From: Porphyromonadaceae bacterium
GTDB lineage: Bacteria; Bacteroidota; Bacteroidia; Bacteroidales; Dysgonomonadaceae
Direction of reading: 5' to 3'
Assembly (NCBI GenBank): GCA_003517675.1
Contig: DPAC01000153.1
Location: 1 to 5,431, forward strand
Length of the DNA stretch: 5,431 nt
A program made the translations under genes and the position numbers. Below, piece by piece: positions 1 through 5,431 of the stretch (its first letter is position 1; each line of letters begins with the position of its first letter). The notes under the pieces are model-generated. The model ran no database searches, was not told the DNA's origin, and saw only the letters and a program-made list of their open reading frames with translations.

Positions 1-2
1 AG

Positions 3-629
3 CGGATCCGCAAAACAGATTCAGCGCTAAAGCTGGCCACGGCAGCAGAGAATGAAGAGAAGGTAGAACTGGCACCCTTTACGGTGCCTGCAGATAAGTG
101 GGGAAAGTTTCTCTGCGATCTTTTCGATGAATGGATCAAGGAGGATGTGGGTGAGTTTTTTATTCAGATCTTTGATGCAACGCTGGCTAATTGGGTTGGC
201 GAGCAGCCGGGTGTTTGTACCATGGCAAAGAGATGTGGTCATGCAGGTGTGATGGAGTTCAACGGAGATGTCTATTCGTGCGACCACTTTGTCTTTCCTG
301 AATACAAACTGGGGAATATCTATCGCACACCGCTCGCATCGCTAATGTACTCGGAGCAACAGCTCTCCTTCGGCAATGACAAATACGACACCTTACCGCA
401 ACAATGCCGCGAATGCAACATGCTCTACACCTGTTACGGAGAGTGTCCCAAGAACCGGTTTATCCGTGACAAGTATGGCAACCAAGGGTTGAACTATCTC
501 TGCAGCGGATATTATCGTTATTACAAACATGTGGCACCTTACATGGATTTTATGAAGCAGGAGTTGCTTGCCGGACGTCCACCGGCCAACGTGATGGAAT
601 GGGCAGGTAACAGGCGGGGCAAAAGGTAA
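3..629 (+). CDS. Anaerobic sulfatase-maturating enzyme (radical SAM/SPASM), C-terminal part, 5' end outside window
   Basis: This enzyme family oxidises an active-site Cys or Ser of sulfatases to formylglycine in the cytoplasm, without oxygen, using S-adenosylmethionine. The frame is open from the left edge to TAA at 627-629 (208 codons), so the CxxxCxxC radical-SAM motif lies outside the window. What is visible is the SPASM domain that binds two auxiliary [4Fe-4S] clusters. Cysteines fall at fragment residues 72, 78, 93, 135, 138, 144, 148 and 167, giving C-x5-C-x14-C, then C-x2-C-x5-C-x3-C and a last C. This is the eight-cysteine layout I recall from the Clostridium perfringens enzyme. Asp94, directly after Cys93 in YSCDHFVFPEYKLGNI, matches the Asp proposed there as catalytic base. 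No key residue is missing. In Bacteroides thetaiotaomicron the homologue is called chuR; I give no symbol because related SPASM maturases exist. The GTG at 84 is only an internal valine codon. The gene converges on the exb operon. Confidence 0.93.
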   Translation, partial: RIRKTDSALKLATAAENEEKVELAPFTVPADKWGKFLCDLFDEWIKEDVGEFFIQIFDATLANWVGEQPGVCTMAKRCGHAGVMEFNGDVYSCDHFVFPEYKLGNIYRTPLASLMYSEQQLSFGNDKYDTLPQQCRECNMLYTCYGECPKNRFIRDKYGNQGLNYLCSGYYRYYKHVAPYMDFMKQELLAGRPPANVMEWAGNRRGKR

Positions 630-634
630 CAGGC
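605..634 (+). repeat. 11-bp direct repeat spanning the maturase stop codon
   Basis: AGGTAACAGGC occurs at 605-615 and again at 624-634, an offset of 19 bases. The first copy is read in frame as part of Gly-Asn-Arg. In the second copy the frame is shifted, so its TAA serves as the stop codon of the maturase gene. It may be the remnant of a small duplication at the gene end, or chance; similarity beyond the 11 bases is weak. Confidence 0.5.
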
Positions 635-652
635 AGGAATGAATGAAACCAT

Positions 653-691
653 AAAAAAAAACCGAACCACGCGTTGTGATTCGGTTTTTTT
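653..691. terminator. Bidirectional rho-independent terminator between convergent genes
   Basis: The arms CCGAA (662-666) and TTCGG (680-684) pair, and a further CAC/GTG pairing closes the loop after one mismatch. The stem is flanked by an A run (653-661) on the left and seven T (685-691) on the right, which extend the pairing and supply a U tract in either direction. It lies 23 bases after the maturase stop and 16 bases beyond the stop of the last exbD, so it can end transcription from both sides. No other gene fits between 630 and 707. Confidence 0.82.
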
Positions 692-707
692 CATGGTCAG
701 TGATCGC

Positions 708-1169
708 CTATTGATTCTGACCCTGACGGGCAGAGTAACTGATCTTCAGCGCATACGCCTGTCGCAGCGCCTGCTTCACATCGGTGATGTACTGCATACG
801 GGTATCCTCATCGGCCTTGATCGATACGGTCATCAACGGTTGATCAGCTTCATTCATACTAGCCTTTTCCTGGGCTATGTAATCCTGAATCTCCGACACC
901 TCCGCGAACCGGTCGTTCAGCTGCATCCGCGTACCGGTACCCAGACGTTCATCCATCGGAGGACCGATATTGATATAGGTCACCAGTGACTTCTTCTCCA
1001 GTTTCTGTACTTCGGACGCTGTGGGCAGTTTGATCCGCACCATCAGCGTCTCAGAACGCATGGTGGTGGTCACCATAAAGAAGAACAGAATGGCGAATAC
1101 AATATCGGGCATCGACGAAGAGTTCAATGCAGGCATCTCTTTTTTTCCACCCTTATTAAATTTTCCCAT
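708..1169 (-). CDS. exbD: ExbD/TolR-family biopolymer transport protein (second copy, 153 aa)
   Basis: ExbD is the stator-like partner of ExbB in the TonB energy-transducing motor. It has one transmembrane helix with a protonatable Asp and a periplasmic TolR-type domain. Here a short basic cytoplasmic N-terminus (residues 1-12) leads into PALNSSSMPDIVFAILFFFM, with Asp22 at the start of the helix (about 21-38) as the expected proton-carrying residue. The periplasmic part ends in a typical block VSIKADEDTRMQYITDVKQA (115-134) and a KISYSA strand. The length is normal for the family. The ATG lies one base after the stop of the upstream exbD and has a GGAGGA sequence seven bases before it, so translation is probably coupled. 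This is the last gene of the operon and is followed by the shared terminator. Assignment to ExbD rather than TolR rests on the operon; no tolB or pal is in view. Confidence 0.93.
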   Translation of the reverse strand: MGKFNKGGKKEMPALNSSSMPDIVFAILFFFMVTTTMRSETLMVRIKLPTASEVQKLEKKSLVTYINIGPPMDERLGTGTRMQLNDRFAEVSEIQDYIAQEKASMNEADQPLMTVSIKADEDTRMQYITDVKQALRQAYALKISYSARQGQNQ

Positions 1170-1170
1170 A

Positions 1171-1800
1171 TTATTGTCCTCCGTAGTTTTTGGGTTCTGC
1201 CTCAGAAATACGCTGAGGATAGAGATCGTTGATCTGCTTCTTCTGATCTTCTGTCAACTCATCGTATGAGGTGTTGAAATATTTCCGGGCTCCTTCCTCT
1301 CTCAGCTCATTGTAGGCGCGCACTACCTCGTTCTGTACAGCGATATACATCTTGTAGCTGGTGGTGGCATCGTTCTGAATGGAAATCACATGCTGATCCG
1401 TTACCGGCACGATGCCAATGGGCGGACCAAAATCTTTCTCTGTCAATTCCGGAAGCAGTTCACTGTTTGAAGTGTTGAGTACAAATTCCTTTACTTTATC
1501 TTTCAAAGGAACTTTCCCTCCTGCTCCACGCAACTCTTCCACTGTAGCGTACCATTCACTGCTCATCTGGTTCTGTACCATGGTCTCGTTCCGGGAGTTC
1601 ACCAGTACCACCAACAGGTTTCTGCGCTGCACCTCTTGCGAAGTCTGTTGCTCACTTTGAGGTGGTGGTGGTAAACGGCGAGCCAACCCGGAATCTACGT
1701 CCATATTGGATACCAGTAGGAAGAAAGTCAGCAACAGGAAAGAAATGTCCGCCATTGAACTTGCGTTGAGTGCCGGAACTTTTCTAGATGTTTTTGCCAT
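1171..1800 (-). CDS. exbD: ExbD/TolR-family biopolymer transport protein (first copy, long form, 209 aa)
   Basis: This is the first of two adjacent ExbD paralogues and should act in the inner membrane with ExbB to drive a TonB-type protein. The N-terminus VPALNASSMADISFLLLTFF closely resembles that of the downstream copy, with the conserved helix Asp at residue 18 and a transmembrane segment of about 17-34. A proline-rich stretch (RRLPPPP, 41-47) follows, then the periplasmic domain from about residue 60. At 209 aa it is clearly longer than the roughly 140 aa typical of proteobacterial ExbD. The extra sequence appears to be an insertion between the first strand-helix unit and the VISIQNDATTSYKMYIAVQN block (138-157), plus a charged C-terminal tail (about 172-209) ending in YGGQ. 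The ATG at 1800 is preceded by AAAGG (1809-1813), a plausible weak ribosome site. A 36-base gap separates it from the 4-TM gene. The role of the extension is unknown. Confidence 0.93.
   Translation of the reverse strand: MAKTSRKVPALNASSMADISFLLLTFFLLVSNMDVDSGLARRLPPPPQSEQQTSQEVQRRNLLVVLVNSRNETMVQNQMSSEWYATVEELRGAGGKVPLKDKVKEFVLNTSNSELLPELTEKDFGPPIGIVPVTDQHVISIQNDATTSYKMYIAVQNEVVRAYNELREEGARKYFNTSYDELTEDQKKQINDLYPQRISEAEPKNYGGQ
1177..1182 (-). promoter_or_regulatory. Shine-Dalgarno sequence for the second exbD, made by the Gly-Gly codons of the first
   Basis: On the minus strand GGAGGA sits seven bases before the ATG at 1169. The same six bases encode the two glycines near the C-terminus of the first ExbD (YGGQ, then stop). 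It is the strongest ribosome-binding-site match in the window; the other visible gene starts have A-rich or weak leaders. Together with the one-base gap it points to coupled or reinitiating translation of the two exbD genes. Confidence 0.6.
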
Positions 1801-1836
1801 AAAATAAACCTTTCTTTTTAATGTTCCCGCTGCCTG

Positions 1837-2316
1837 TTAGGCTTTTCTTTTGAAAAGGGGCAGTATCAAAATAGCAAGAAACGCAAGTGCGAGTAAAACA
1901 TAGGCGCTATAAAGCCACATATCGGTCAGTTTCAATGTCACCGGCCTGTTGTCGGGTCCATCGTAACCGGGGATATTGAGCCGTGTACCATCACCGATTG
2001 AAAAGGTGATAAGCAACAGTGCAGCAATACCCACCACCGCGAGCAATCCGCCCAATGCTTTTTTGGGAGTCTCTTTCAACTGTTTGATGAAAGAGGTGAG
2101 TGCAAAGAGCAAAAGCACCACAATGGTAATCCCCAAGAGGAAATAACCCCAATACAATACCAAGTCGGTAAACCTTGGCTGACTCATGTCGGCGGCAATC
2201 TTTTCATGCCCCGGTACCTGCCCTCCCAGGTAGAACAACGCCATCACCACGATAGATATCAGGACACCTATGATGAGAACGGTCTTGGAGGTTCTGTGAA
2301 TTTTCGTAACAGCCAT
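1837..2316 (-). CDS. Four-TM inner-membrane protein of unknown function inside the exb operon
   Basis: I do not recognise a named family. The 159-aa protein has a short basic N-terminus and four hydrophobic segments at about residues 12-31, 52-77, 87-106 and 131-155, ending in FKRKA. Basic residues at the N-terminus (K5, H7, R8, K11), between TM2 and TM3 (KQLKETPKK) and at the C-terminus put these parts in the cytoplasm, leaving two periplasmic loops of about 20-25 residues. The halves look duplicated: TDLVLYWGYFLL (50-61) and TDMWLYSAYVLL (131-142) share T-D-x-x-L-Y-x-x-Y-x-L-L at an offset of 81. The ATG lies five bases after the exbB stop and the exbD genes follow, so it is almost certainly co-expressed with the motor. 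From memory, Bacteroidota exb operons often carry such a small membrane gene in this place. A role as accessory subunit or assembly factor is inference only. Confidence 0.85.
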   Translation of the reverse strand: MAVTKIHRTSKTVLIIGVLISIVVMALFYLGGQVPGHEKIAADMSQPRFTDLVLYWGYFLLGITIVVLLLFALTSFIKQLKETPKKALGGLLAVVGIAALLLITFSIGDGTRLNIPGYDGPDNRPVTLKLTDMWLYSAYVLLALAFLAILILPLFKRKA

Positions 2317-2321
2317 ATTTC

Positions 2322-3125
2322 TTACAAGTTTTTGTATTTAACGTTGTATTTGATCACCATATCCAGGAATTTGATCGAAGCATCTTCCATCTTGTTGAGG
2401 ATGCCTTCCATCTTACTGAGGATATAGTTGTAGACCACCTGCAGGATCAGAGCCACGATCAGACCACCTACTGTGGTGATAAGGGCTACCTTCATACCGC
2501 CGGCTACAATCGTCGGGCTCATGTCGCCTGCACGCTGGATATCATCGAAAGCCTGCACCATACCAATTACCGTACCAAGGAATCCGAGTGAAGGGGCAAT
2601 AGCGATGAAGAGGGTGATCCAGGAGAGGTTTCGCTCGAGCAATCCAGACTGAACACCACCATAAGAGACAATGGAACGTTCTACCACGTCGGGACCCTGG
2701 TCCAGACGAAGTAGACCCTGGTAGATGATCGATGCAACAGGTCCTCTGGTATTGCGGGCGATATCCTTGGCAGCCTCTATGTCACCTCTATCCAATGCGT
2801 CGCTCACTTTGACGAGCAATGAATCGGGATCCACATCAGCCAGACTGAGATAAATGATTCTTTCAAGGCAGAAAGCCAGACCGAGGATCAAAGCAATCAT
2901 GATCAAGCTCATAAAGCTGGCACCACCTTCAATGAATTTTGTTTTCAGCGCCTGATGAAATCCACCGCTGGAGGTTTCCTCAACTGCCGCAGAAGCGGTT
3001 TCAACAGGTGCAGAAACAACCTCTTCTGTTTGTGCCTGGGATGTTGTGTCTTGCGCCAAAAGAACCGATGACAATCCCACGGACATCATTCCGGAGATTG
3101 CTAAAATTGCAAATAACTTTTTCAT
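2322..3125 (-). CDS. exbB: ExbB (MotA/TolQ/ExbB proton channel family)
   Basis: ExbB forms the inner-membrane oligomer that surrounds ExbD helices and uses the proton motive force to energise TonB. The 267-aa product starts with a signal peptide (MKK, a hydrophobic core, likely cleavage after LLA at residue 24) and a low-complexity linker rich in Ala, Glu, Thr, Ser and Val (about 25-55). TM1 follows at about 70-93, then a cytoplasmic helical domain with LDRGDIEAAKDIARNTRGP (111-129), TM2 at about 168-192 and TM3 at about 209-235. The signature APSLGFLGTVIGMVQAF (177-193) and GGMKVALITTVGGL (209-222) contain the pore-facing threonines known to be conserved (Thr185, Thr217/218). Cleavage would leave the mature N-terminus in the periplasm, the normal ExbB topology. 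It is the first gene of the operon. No clear Shine-Dalgarno or Bacteroidota-type promoter is seen before the ATG; the leader is A-rich. Confidence 0.95.
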   Translation of the reverse strand: MKKLFAILAISGMMSVGLSSVLLAQDTTSQAQTEEVVSAPVETASAAVEETSSGGFHQALKTKFIEGGASFMSLIMIALILGLAFCLERIIYLSLADVDPDSLLVKVSDALDRGDIEAAKDIARNTRGPVASIIYQGLLRLDQGPDVVERSIVSYGGVQSGLLERNLSWITLFIAIAPSLGFLGTVIGMVQAFDDIQRAGDMSPTIVAGGMKVALITTVGGLIVALILQVVYNYILSKMEGILNKMEDASIKFLDMVIKYNVKYKNL

Positions 3126-3246
3126 TGTGCGTTCAAATTTTTGATTAATGATCTTTTAGTTGTTTTGTGTATTACGTGTTGTTTAATTGGGTTTTCTGTG
3201 CTACAGACTGATGAATAAATCTATCTCTTTTCTACATAAAAACTTG
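3126..3246 (-). other. AT-rich spacer between tRNA-Ser and exbB, no clear signals
   Basis: This 121-base gap should contain the exbB leader. I looked on the minus strand for the Bacteroidota primary-sigma pattern (TTTG, then TAnnTTTG) and found no match; the nearest is AAAATTTG at 3141-3134, too close to the start codon. A run of five T follows soon after the tRNA 3' end (about 3242-3238), with no hairpin other than the tRNA itself. The operon may use a divergent promoter or partly depend on read-through from the tRNA. No small gene is supported here. Confidence 0.5.
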
Positions 3247-3334
3247 CGGAGAGAGCGGGATTCGAACCCGCGATACACTTTTGGCGCATACACGCTTTCC
3301 AGGCGTGCCTCTTCAACCACTCGAGCATCTCTCC
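3247..3334 (-). tRNA. tRNA-Ser (anticodon GGA)
   Basis: The minus strand folds into a complete class II tRNA of 88 bases. The acceptor stem pairs GGAGAGA with TCTCTCC. The D arm contains CTCGAGTGGTTGAAGAGG. The anticodon stem CACGC/GCGTG closes the loop CTGGAAA, with anticodon GGA at 3300-3298, reading UCC and UCU. A long variable arm is present (TATGC paired with GTGTA), followed by the T arm GCGGG-TTCGAAT-CCCGC. The discriminator base is G, as expected for serine. The next bases are CAA, so the CCA end is not encoded and must be added after transcription. It lies between tatD and exbB in the same direction. Confidence 0.97.
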
Positions 3335-3473
3335 CTTTGGACTCTTTTCCAAAAACGGGTGCAAATTACAAAAAATATTTTATTCGCATCCCATTTGGTG
3401 GGCAAAATTACTGAATTTATCAATCATATGCTACTCTGATCAGAATTAATTTTAATAAAACGTTCTTACACTG
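3335..3473. other. AT-rich spacer between tatD and tRNA-Ser
   Basis: This 139-base gap holds a small hairpin, CCCA-TTTGG-TGGG (3390-3402), which on the minus strand is followed after some bases by a T-rich run (about 3375-3370). It could be a weak terminator for tatD, but the stem is only four pairs. On the minus strand TAATTTTG (3410-3403) matches the Bacteroidota -7 element TAnnTTTG about 70 bases before the tRNA, but no TTTG is found at the expected distance upstream. No gene is supported. Confidence 0.35.
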
Positions 3474-4277
3474 TCATTTTCCGCCAACAAAGGGCTCAAT
3501 ATCGTTTATCCGGCTAAAAAGGCGGATGGCATTTCCTGTGGTGAGAGCCGCCACCTCCTGCTCGCTCACCTGCCAGATGAGCGCCAGTTTTTGTGCGACA
3601 AAAGAGATAAAGGATGGCTCATTTCGCTGGCCTCGATGGGGTACCGGTGCCAGGTAAGGAGCATCGGTCTCAAGAATCACCTTTTCTCTTGGACAATCTG
3701 CAAGGGTTTCAGCCAGGCCGGAATTTTTAAATGTGACCACGCCATTGATTCCTACCATGAAATTCTTCAGGTCAAGAATCTGCTGCAAATCCTGTTTCGA
3801 TCCACCAAAGCTATGAAAAACACCCCGGAGGCGATTACTGCCCACCCGTTTGATACTGCGAATCACCTCATCGAGCGCATTTCTGAAATGAATGGCTACC
3901 GGCAGATCATTCTCAATACTCCATTTCAACTGCTCTTCAAACACGTGCAATTGCTCCTCACGGAGGGAGCTGTCCCAGTAGAGATCAACACCAATCTCCC
4001 CTACCGCTACATAACATTCGTTCTCCCATTCACCGGCGATCACCTCTAACTGCCTCCGCCACTCTTTTGTGACACTGGTAGGGTGCAGGCCTATCATCGG
4101 GAAAAGAAAACCGGGATTCTGCGCAACAACAGTTTTGAGAGATGCAATCGTGGTCTCATCGATGTTGGGAAGCAAGATCTTCCCCACACCGCTGCTGGCT
4201 GCCCGTGACAACACATCCGCAAAATCTGGTTGAAACTCCTCGAGGAAAAGATGAGCATGTGTGTCAATCAGCATCAT
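3474..4277 (-). CDS. tatD: TatD-family metal-dependent deoxyribonuclease
   Basis: TatD enzymes are cytoplasmic TIM-barrel hydrolases with two bound metals. Characterised members show 3'-5' DNase or AP-endonuclease activity and are linked to DNA repair and DNA turnover. All the usual ligands are visible: His7 and His9 in DTHAHL, Glu94 in GEIGVD, His130 in AIHFRNA, His155 in FHSFGGS and Asp205 in ETDAPYLAP. The family motifs GLHP (63-66) and PVPHRGQRNEP are intact. At 267 aa the length is normal, so the enzyme should be active. The start at 4277 is chosen over the next ATG three bases later because it gives an ATGA overlap with the stop of the upstream gene, which suggests coupled translation. 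Subfamily (TatD, YcfH or YjjV type) and true substrate cannot be told from sequence alone. It is the last protein gene before the tRNA. Confidence 0.96.
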   Translation of the reverse strand: MMLIDTHAHLFLEEFQPDFADVLSRAASSGVGKILLPNIDETTIASLKTVVAQNPGFLFPMIGLHPTSVTKEWRRQLEVIAGEWENECYVAVGEIGVDLYWDSSLREEQLHVFEEQLKWSIENDLPVAIHFRNALDEVIRSIKRVGSNRLRGVFHSFGGSKQDLQQILDLKNFMVGINGVVTFKNSGLAETLADCPREKVILETDAPYLAPVPHRGQRNEPSFISFVAQKLALIWQVSEQEVAALTTGNAIRLFSRINDIEPFVGGK

Positions 4278-4969
4278 TCCACCATTTCGTTTTTCCTGTG
4301 ATAGTAAACAATGCCATACTGACGGTTAAGATCCAGACGTTTTTCAGCAGGCAGCCCCATATGGCTTTTCTCTACTTCATCCCAAATCCGGCCAATCAGC
4401 TGATCGGCCGTTTCCCTGTAATCACTGATCTCCCGAAGGATACGATTCGTTGCTTTCTTATGCAGCAGCTGGTTCTGGTAAGCCTCCTTGAAAAGCGAAT
4501 ACATCACTCTAACTTTGGCGATGGAAGGGTTGTAGATGGGCACCCCACCACGGGATATACGTTTGTTTTCACCCTCGATAATCTTCTCCCCCCAGGAGAG
4601 AATCTGTTCATAAGTGGTCATATCGGGTACGACCAACTTCTCACTCCCCAGACCGTAATATGCCAGCTGCTCTTGCTTGATCTCAGCACGTATGACAGAG
4701 AGATACAAAACCTGTACAAAGTGAGAGAGGTACATTCGAACATTTTTCATCTTTACGAGAAACTGCTTGTTGGCCTTTACCTGTAAGGTGTACATCTGCT
4801 GATAACGAGCCGACAATCTCTCCAGCCTGGTCAACACCTCTTGCGCTTCGGTAAGCAATGCCGGTGAGAGAGGTAATTGTTGAAAGTCGGTTTCTGCAGC
4901 TTTCTCTATCAATGTATGCAGTGCCTTGATGCGTGCACTGTCCGTATTGGGTAATCTACGATAGGGCAT
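4274..4969 (-). CDS. Conserved-looking cytoplasmic protein of unknown function (231 aa)
   Basis: I cannot assign a function. The product has no signal peptide and no clear transmembrane helix. It is mainly helical by composition, rich in Gln, Glu, Lys, Arg and Tyr, with amphipathic stretches at about residues 38-72 and 150-200 that could form helical bundles or coiled coil. It begins MPYRRLPNTDSARIKAL, a basic start that I recall from uncharacterised Bacteroidota proteins, though I could not check this. Other stretches likely to be conserved are MYLSHFVQVLYLSVIRAEIK (79-98) and GGVPIYNPSIAKVRVMYSLF (141-160). It starts 21 bases after the stop of the polyprenyl synthase gene, and its TGA overlaps the ATG of tatD by four bases. 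This places it firmly in that operon and supports it as a real gene. The long open frame opposite (4142-4786, plus strand) has no recognisable protein features. Confidence 0.85.
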   Translation of the reverse strand: MPYRRLPNTDSARIKALHTLIEKAAETDFQQLPLSPALLTEAQEVLTRLERLSARYQQMYTLQVKANKQFLVKMKNVRMYLSHFVQVLYLSVIRAEIKQEQLAYYGLGSEKLVVPDMTTYEQILSWGEKIIEGENKRISRGGVPIYNPSIAKVRVMYSLFKEAYQNQLLHKKATNRILREISDYRETADQLIGRIWDEVEKSHMGLPAEKRLDLNRQYGIVYYHRKNEMVE

Positions 4970-4990
4970 TCCCTTTGTTGCATCTTTTTG

Positions 4991-5431
4991 TTATTTTTGC
5001 CGGTACATCAGGTTCTCCGACAAACAGCGTAAATCCTTTTTCCGATCTTCTGCTGCTCCCACGGAGGAGAGCAGATCCAAAGATGCAAGATAATACTTTT
5101 CAATCAGATTCTCGGCAATGGTTTTCAAATTTAATTGATCATAGATATTTTTAACAAAGTTGATCTTCTCATCAGGATCGTAATCGGTTGCGGTGATCCA
5201 TCTCTCAAGTGCTGCCCGTTGTACAACATCCGCTTTACGGAGTGCATTAATCAGGAGGAAAGTCTTCTTATTGGCCAGGATGTCTCCTCCAATCTTTTTC
5301 CCGAAAGTCAGTGGATCTCCATAAACATCCAACAGGTCATCTTTCAGTTGAAAAGCAAGACCGATATGAACGCCGTAGTCATAAAGCAACCCCGCATCGT
5401 GGGGTGAGGCCTTTGCCACGATGGCACCAAT
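4991..5431 (-). CDS. Polyprenyl diphosphate synthase, C-terminal part, 5' end outside window
   Basis: Enzymes of this family condense isopentenyl diphosphate with allylic diphosphates to make farnesyl, geranylgeranyl or longer chains for quinones and the undecaprenyl carrier pathway. The frame is open to the right edge (146 codons before TAA at 4993-4991). It shows the second aspartate-rich motif FQLKDDLLDVYGD (fragment residues 27-39), which binds Mg-diphosphate, then GKKIGGDILANKKT (44-57), the conserved region with lysines contacting the diphosphate. The preceding helix HDAGLLYDYGVHIGLAFQ also fits. The first aspartate-rich motif and the residues just before it, which set chain length, lie outside the window, so product length cannot be judged. 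The GTG at 5419 is an internal valine codon. Two downstream genes follow closely in the same direction. Confidence 0.95.
   Translation of the reverse strand: MGAIVAKASPHDAGLLYDYGVHIGLAFQLKDDLLDVYGDPLTFGKKIGGDILANKKTFLLINALRKADVVQRAALERWITATDYDPDEKINFVKNIYDQLNLKTIAENLIEKYYLASLDLLSSVGAAEDRKKDLRCLSENLMYRQK

Noticed and set aside
639..989. Plus-strand 116-aa frame after the maturase gene
   Set aside because: It runs through the terminator hairpin and opposite exbD, and it lacks protein-like features.
3403..3410. TAATTTTG on the minus strand as a Bacteroidota -7 promoter element for tRNA-Ser
   Set aside because: The -7 pattern fits but no TTTG lies at the expected distance upstream, and such short matches are common in AT-rich spacers. 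It is kept only as a note.
3187..3414. Plus-strand 75-aa frame containing RERDSNPRY
   Set aside because: It is the antisense translation of the tRNA-Ser gene (T arm and acceptor), a well-known false protein call.
3591..4049. Plus-strand 152-aa open frame
   Set aside because: It is wholly opposite tatD, whose catalytic motifs are intact in the minus strand. It is a shadow frame.
4142..4786. Plus-strand 214-aa open frame
   Set aside because: It lies opposite tatD and the 231-aa gene, both with better operon context. It crosses the boundary of the two genes and shows no recognisable domain.
5135..5407. Plus-strand 90-aa frame at the right end
   Set aside because: It is antisense to the polyprenyl synthase coding sequence, whose aspartate-rich motif is clear on the minus strand.
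1..5431. Mobile element, CRISPR array, phage or defence island
   Set aside because: I found no transposase or integrase, no regularly spaced repeats, no terminal inverted repeats and no obvious change in composition. The tRNA gene has no visible attachment-site duplication in the window.

Overview
This window reads as a chromosomal segment of a Bacteroidota bacterium, most likely Bacteroidales. Pointers are an anaerobic sulfatase-maturase gene, an ExbB / 4-TM protein / ExbD / ExbD operon layout that I associate with this phylum, ExbB with a cleavable signal peptide, A-rich leaders mostly lacking Shine-Dalgarno sequences, and a tRNA-Ser without an encoded CCA end. The family-level placement (for example Dysgonomonadaceae or Porphyromonadaceae) is only a guess. 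Base composition looks even, and I see no transposase, integrase, phage gene or CRISPR array.

Layout. Positions 1-629 (+) hold the C-terminal half of a radical-SAM/SPASM anaerobic sulfatase-maturating enzyme, cut by the left window edge. It converges on a minus-strand operon, with one rho-independent hairpin (about 653-691) lying between the two 3' ends and able to work in both directions. Positions 3125-708 (-) form a four-gene operon: exbB, a 4-TM membrane protein of unknown function, a long exbD and a shorter second exbD. A tRNA-Ser(GGA) lies at 3334-3247 (-), upstream of exbB. Positions 5431-3474 (-) form a second tightly packed gene set: the 3' part of a polyprenyl diphosphate synthase gene, a 231-aa protein of unknown function, and tatD, whose start overlaps the preceding stop by four bases.

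How the genes work together. The Exb proteins should form an inner-membrane, proton-motive-force-driven motor that powers TonB-dependent outer-membrane transporters. No tonB is in the window, so the partner must be encoded elsewhere. The sulfatase maturase installs formylglycine in sulfatases, which Bacteroidota use to desulfate host or algal glycans, and such glycans are imported through TonB-dependent (SusC-like) transporters. That links the two loci by physiology, but nothing in the sequence shows co-regulation. The right-hand set combines isoprenoid chain synthesis, an unknown protein and a metal-dependent nuclease, and looks like housekeeping.

Most of the window is ordinary core genome. 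The two items most worth following are the 4-TM protein inside the exb operon, whose two halves share a repeated TDxxLYxxYxLL motif, and the uncharacterised 231-aa protein joined to tatD. I see no evidence of a wholly new system.
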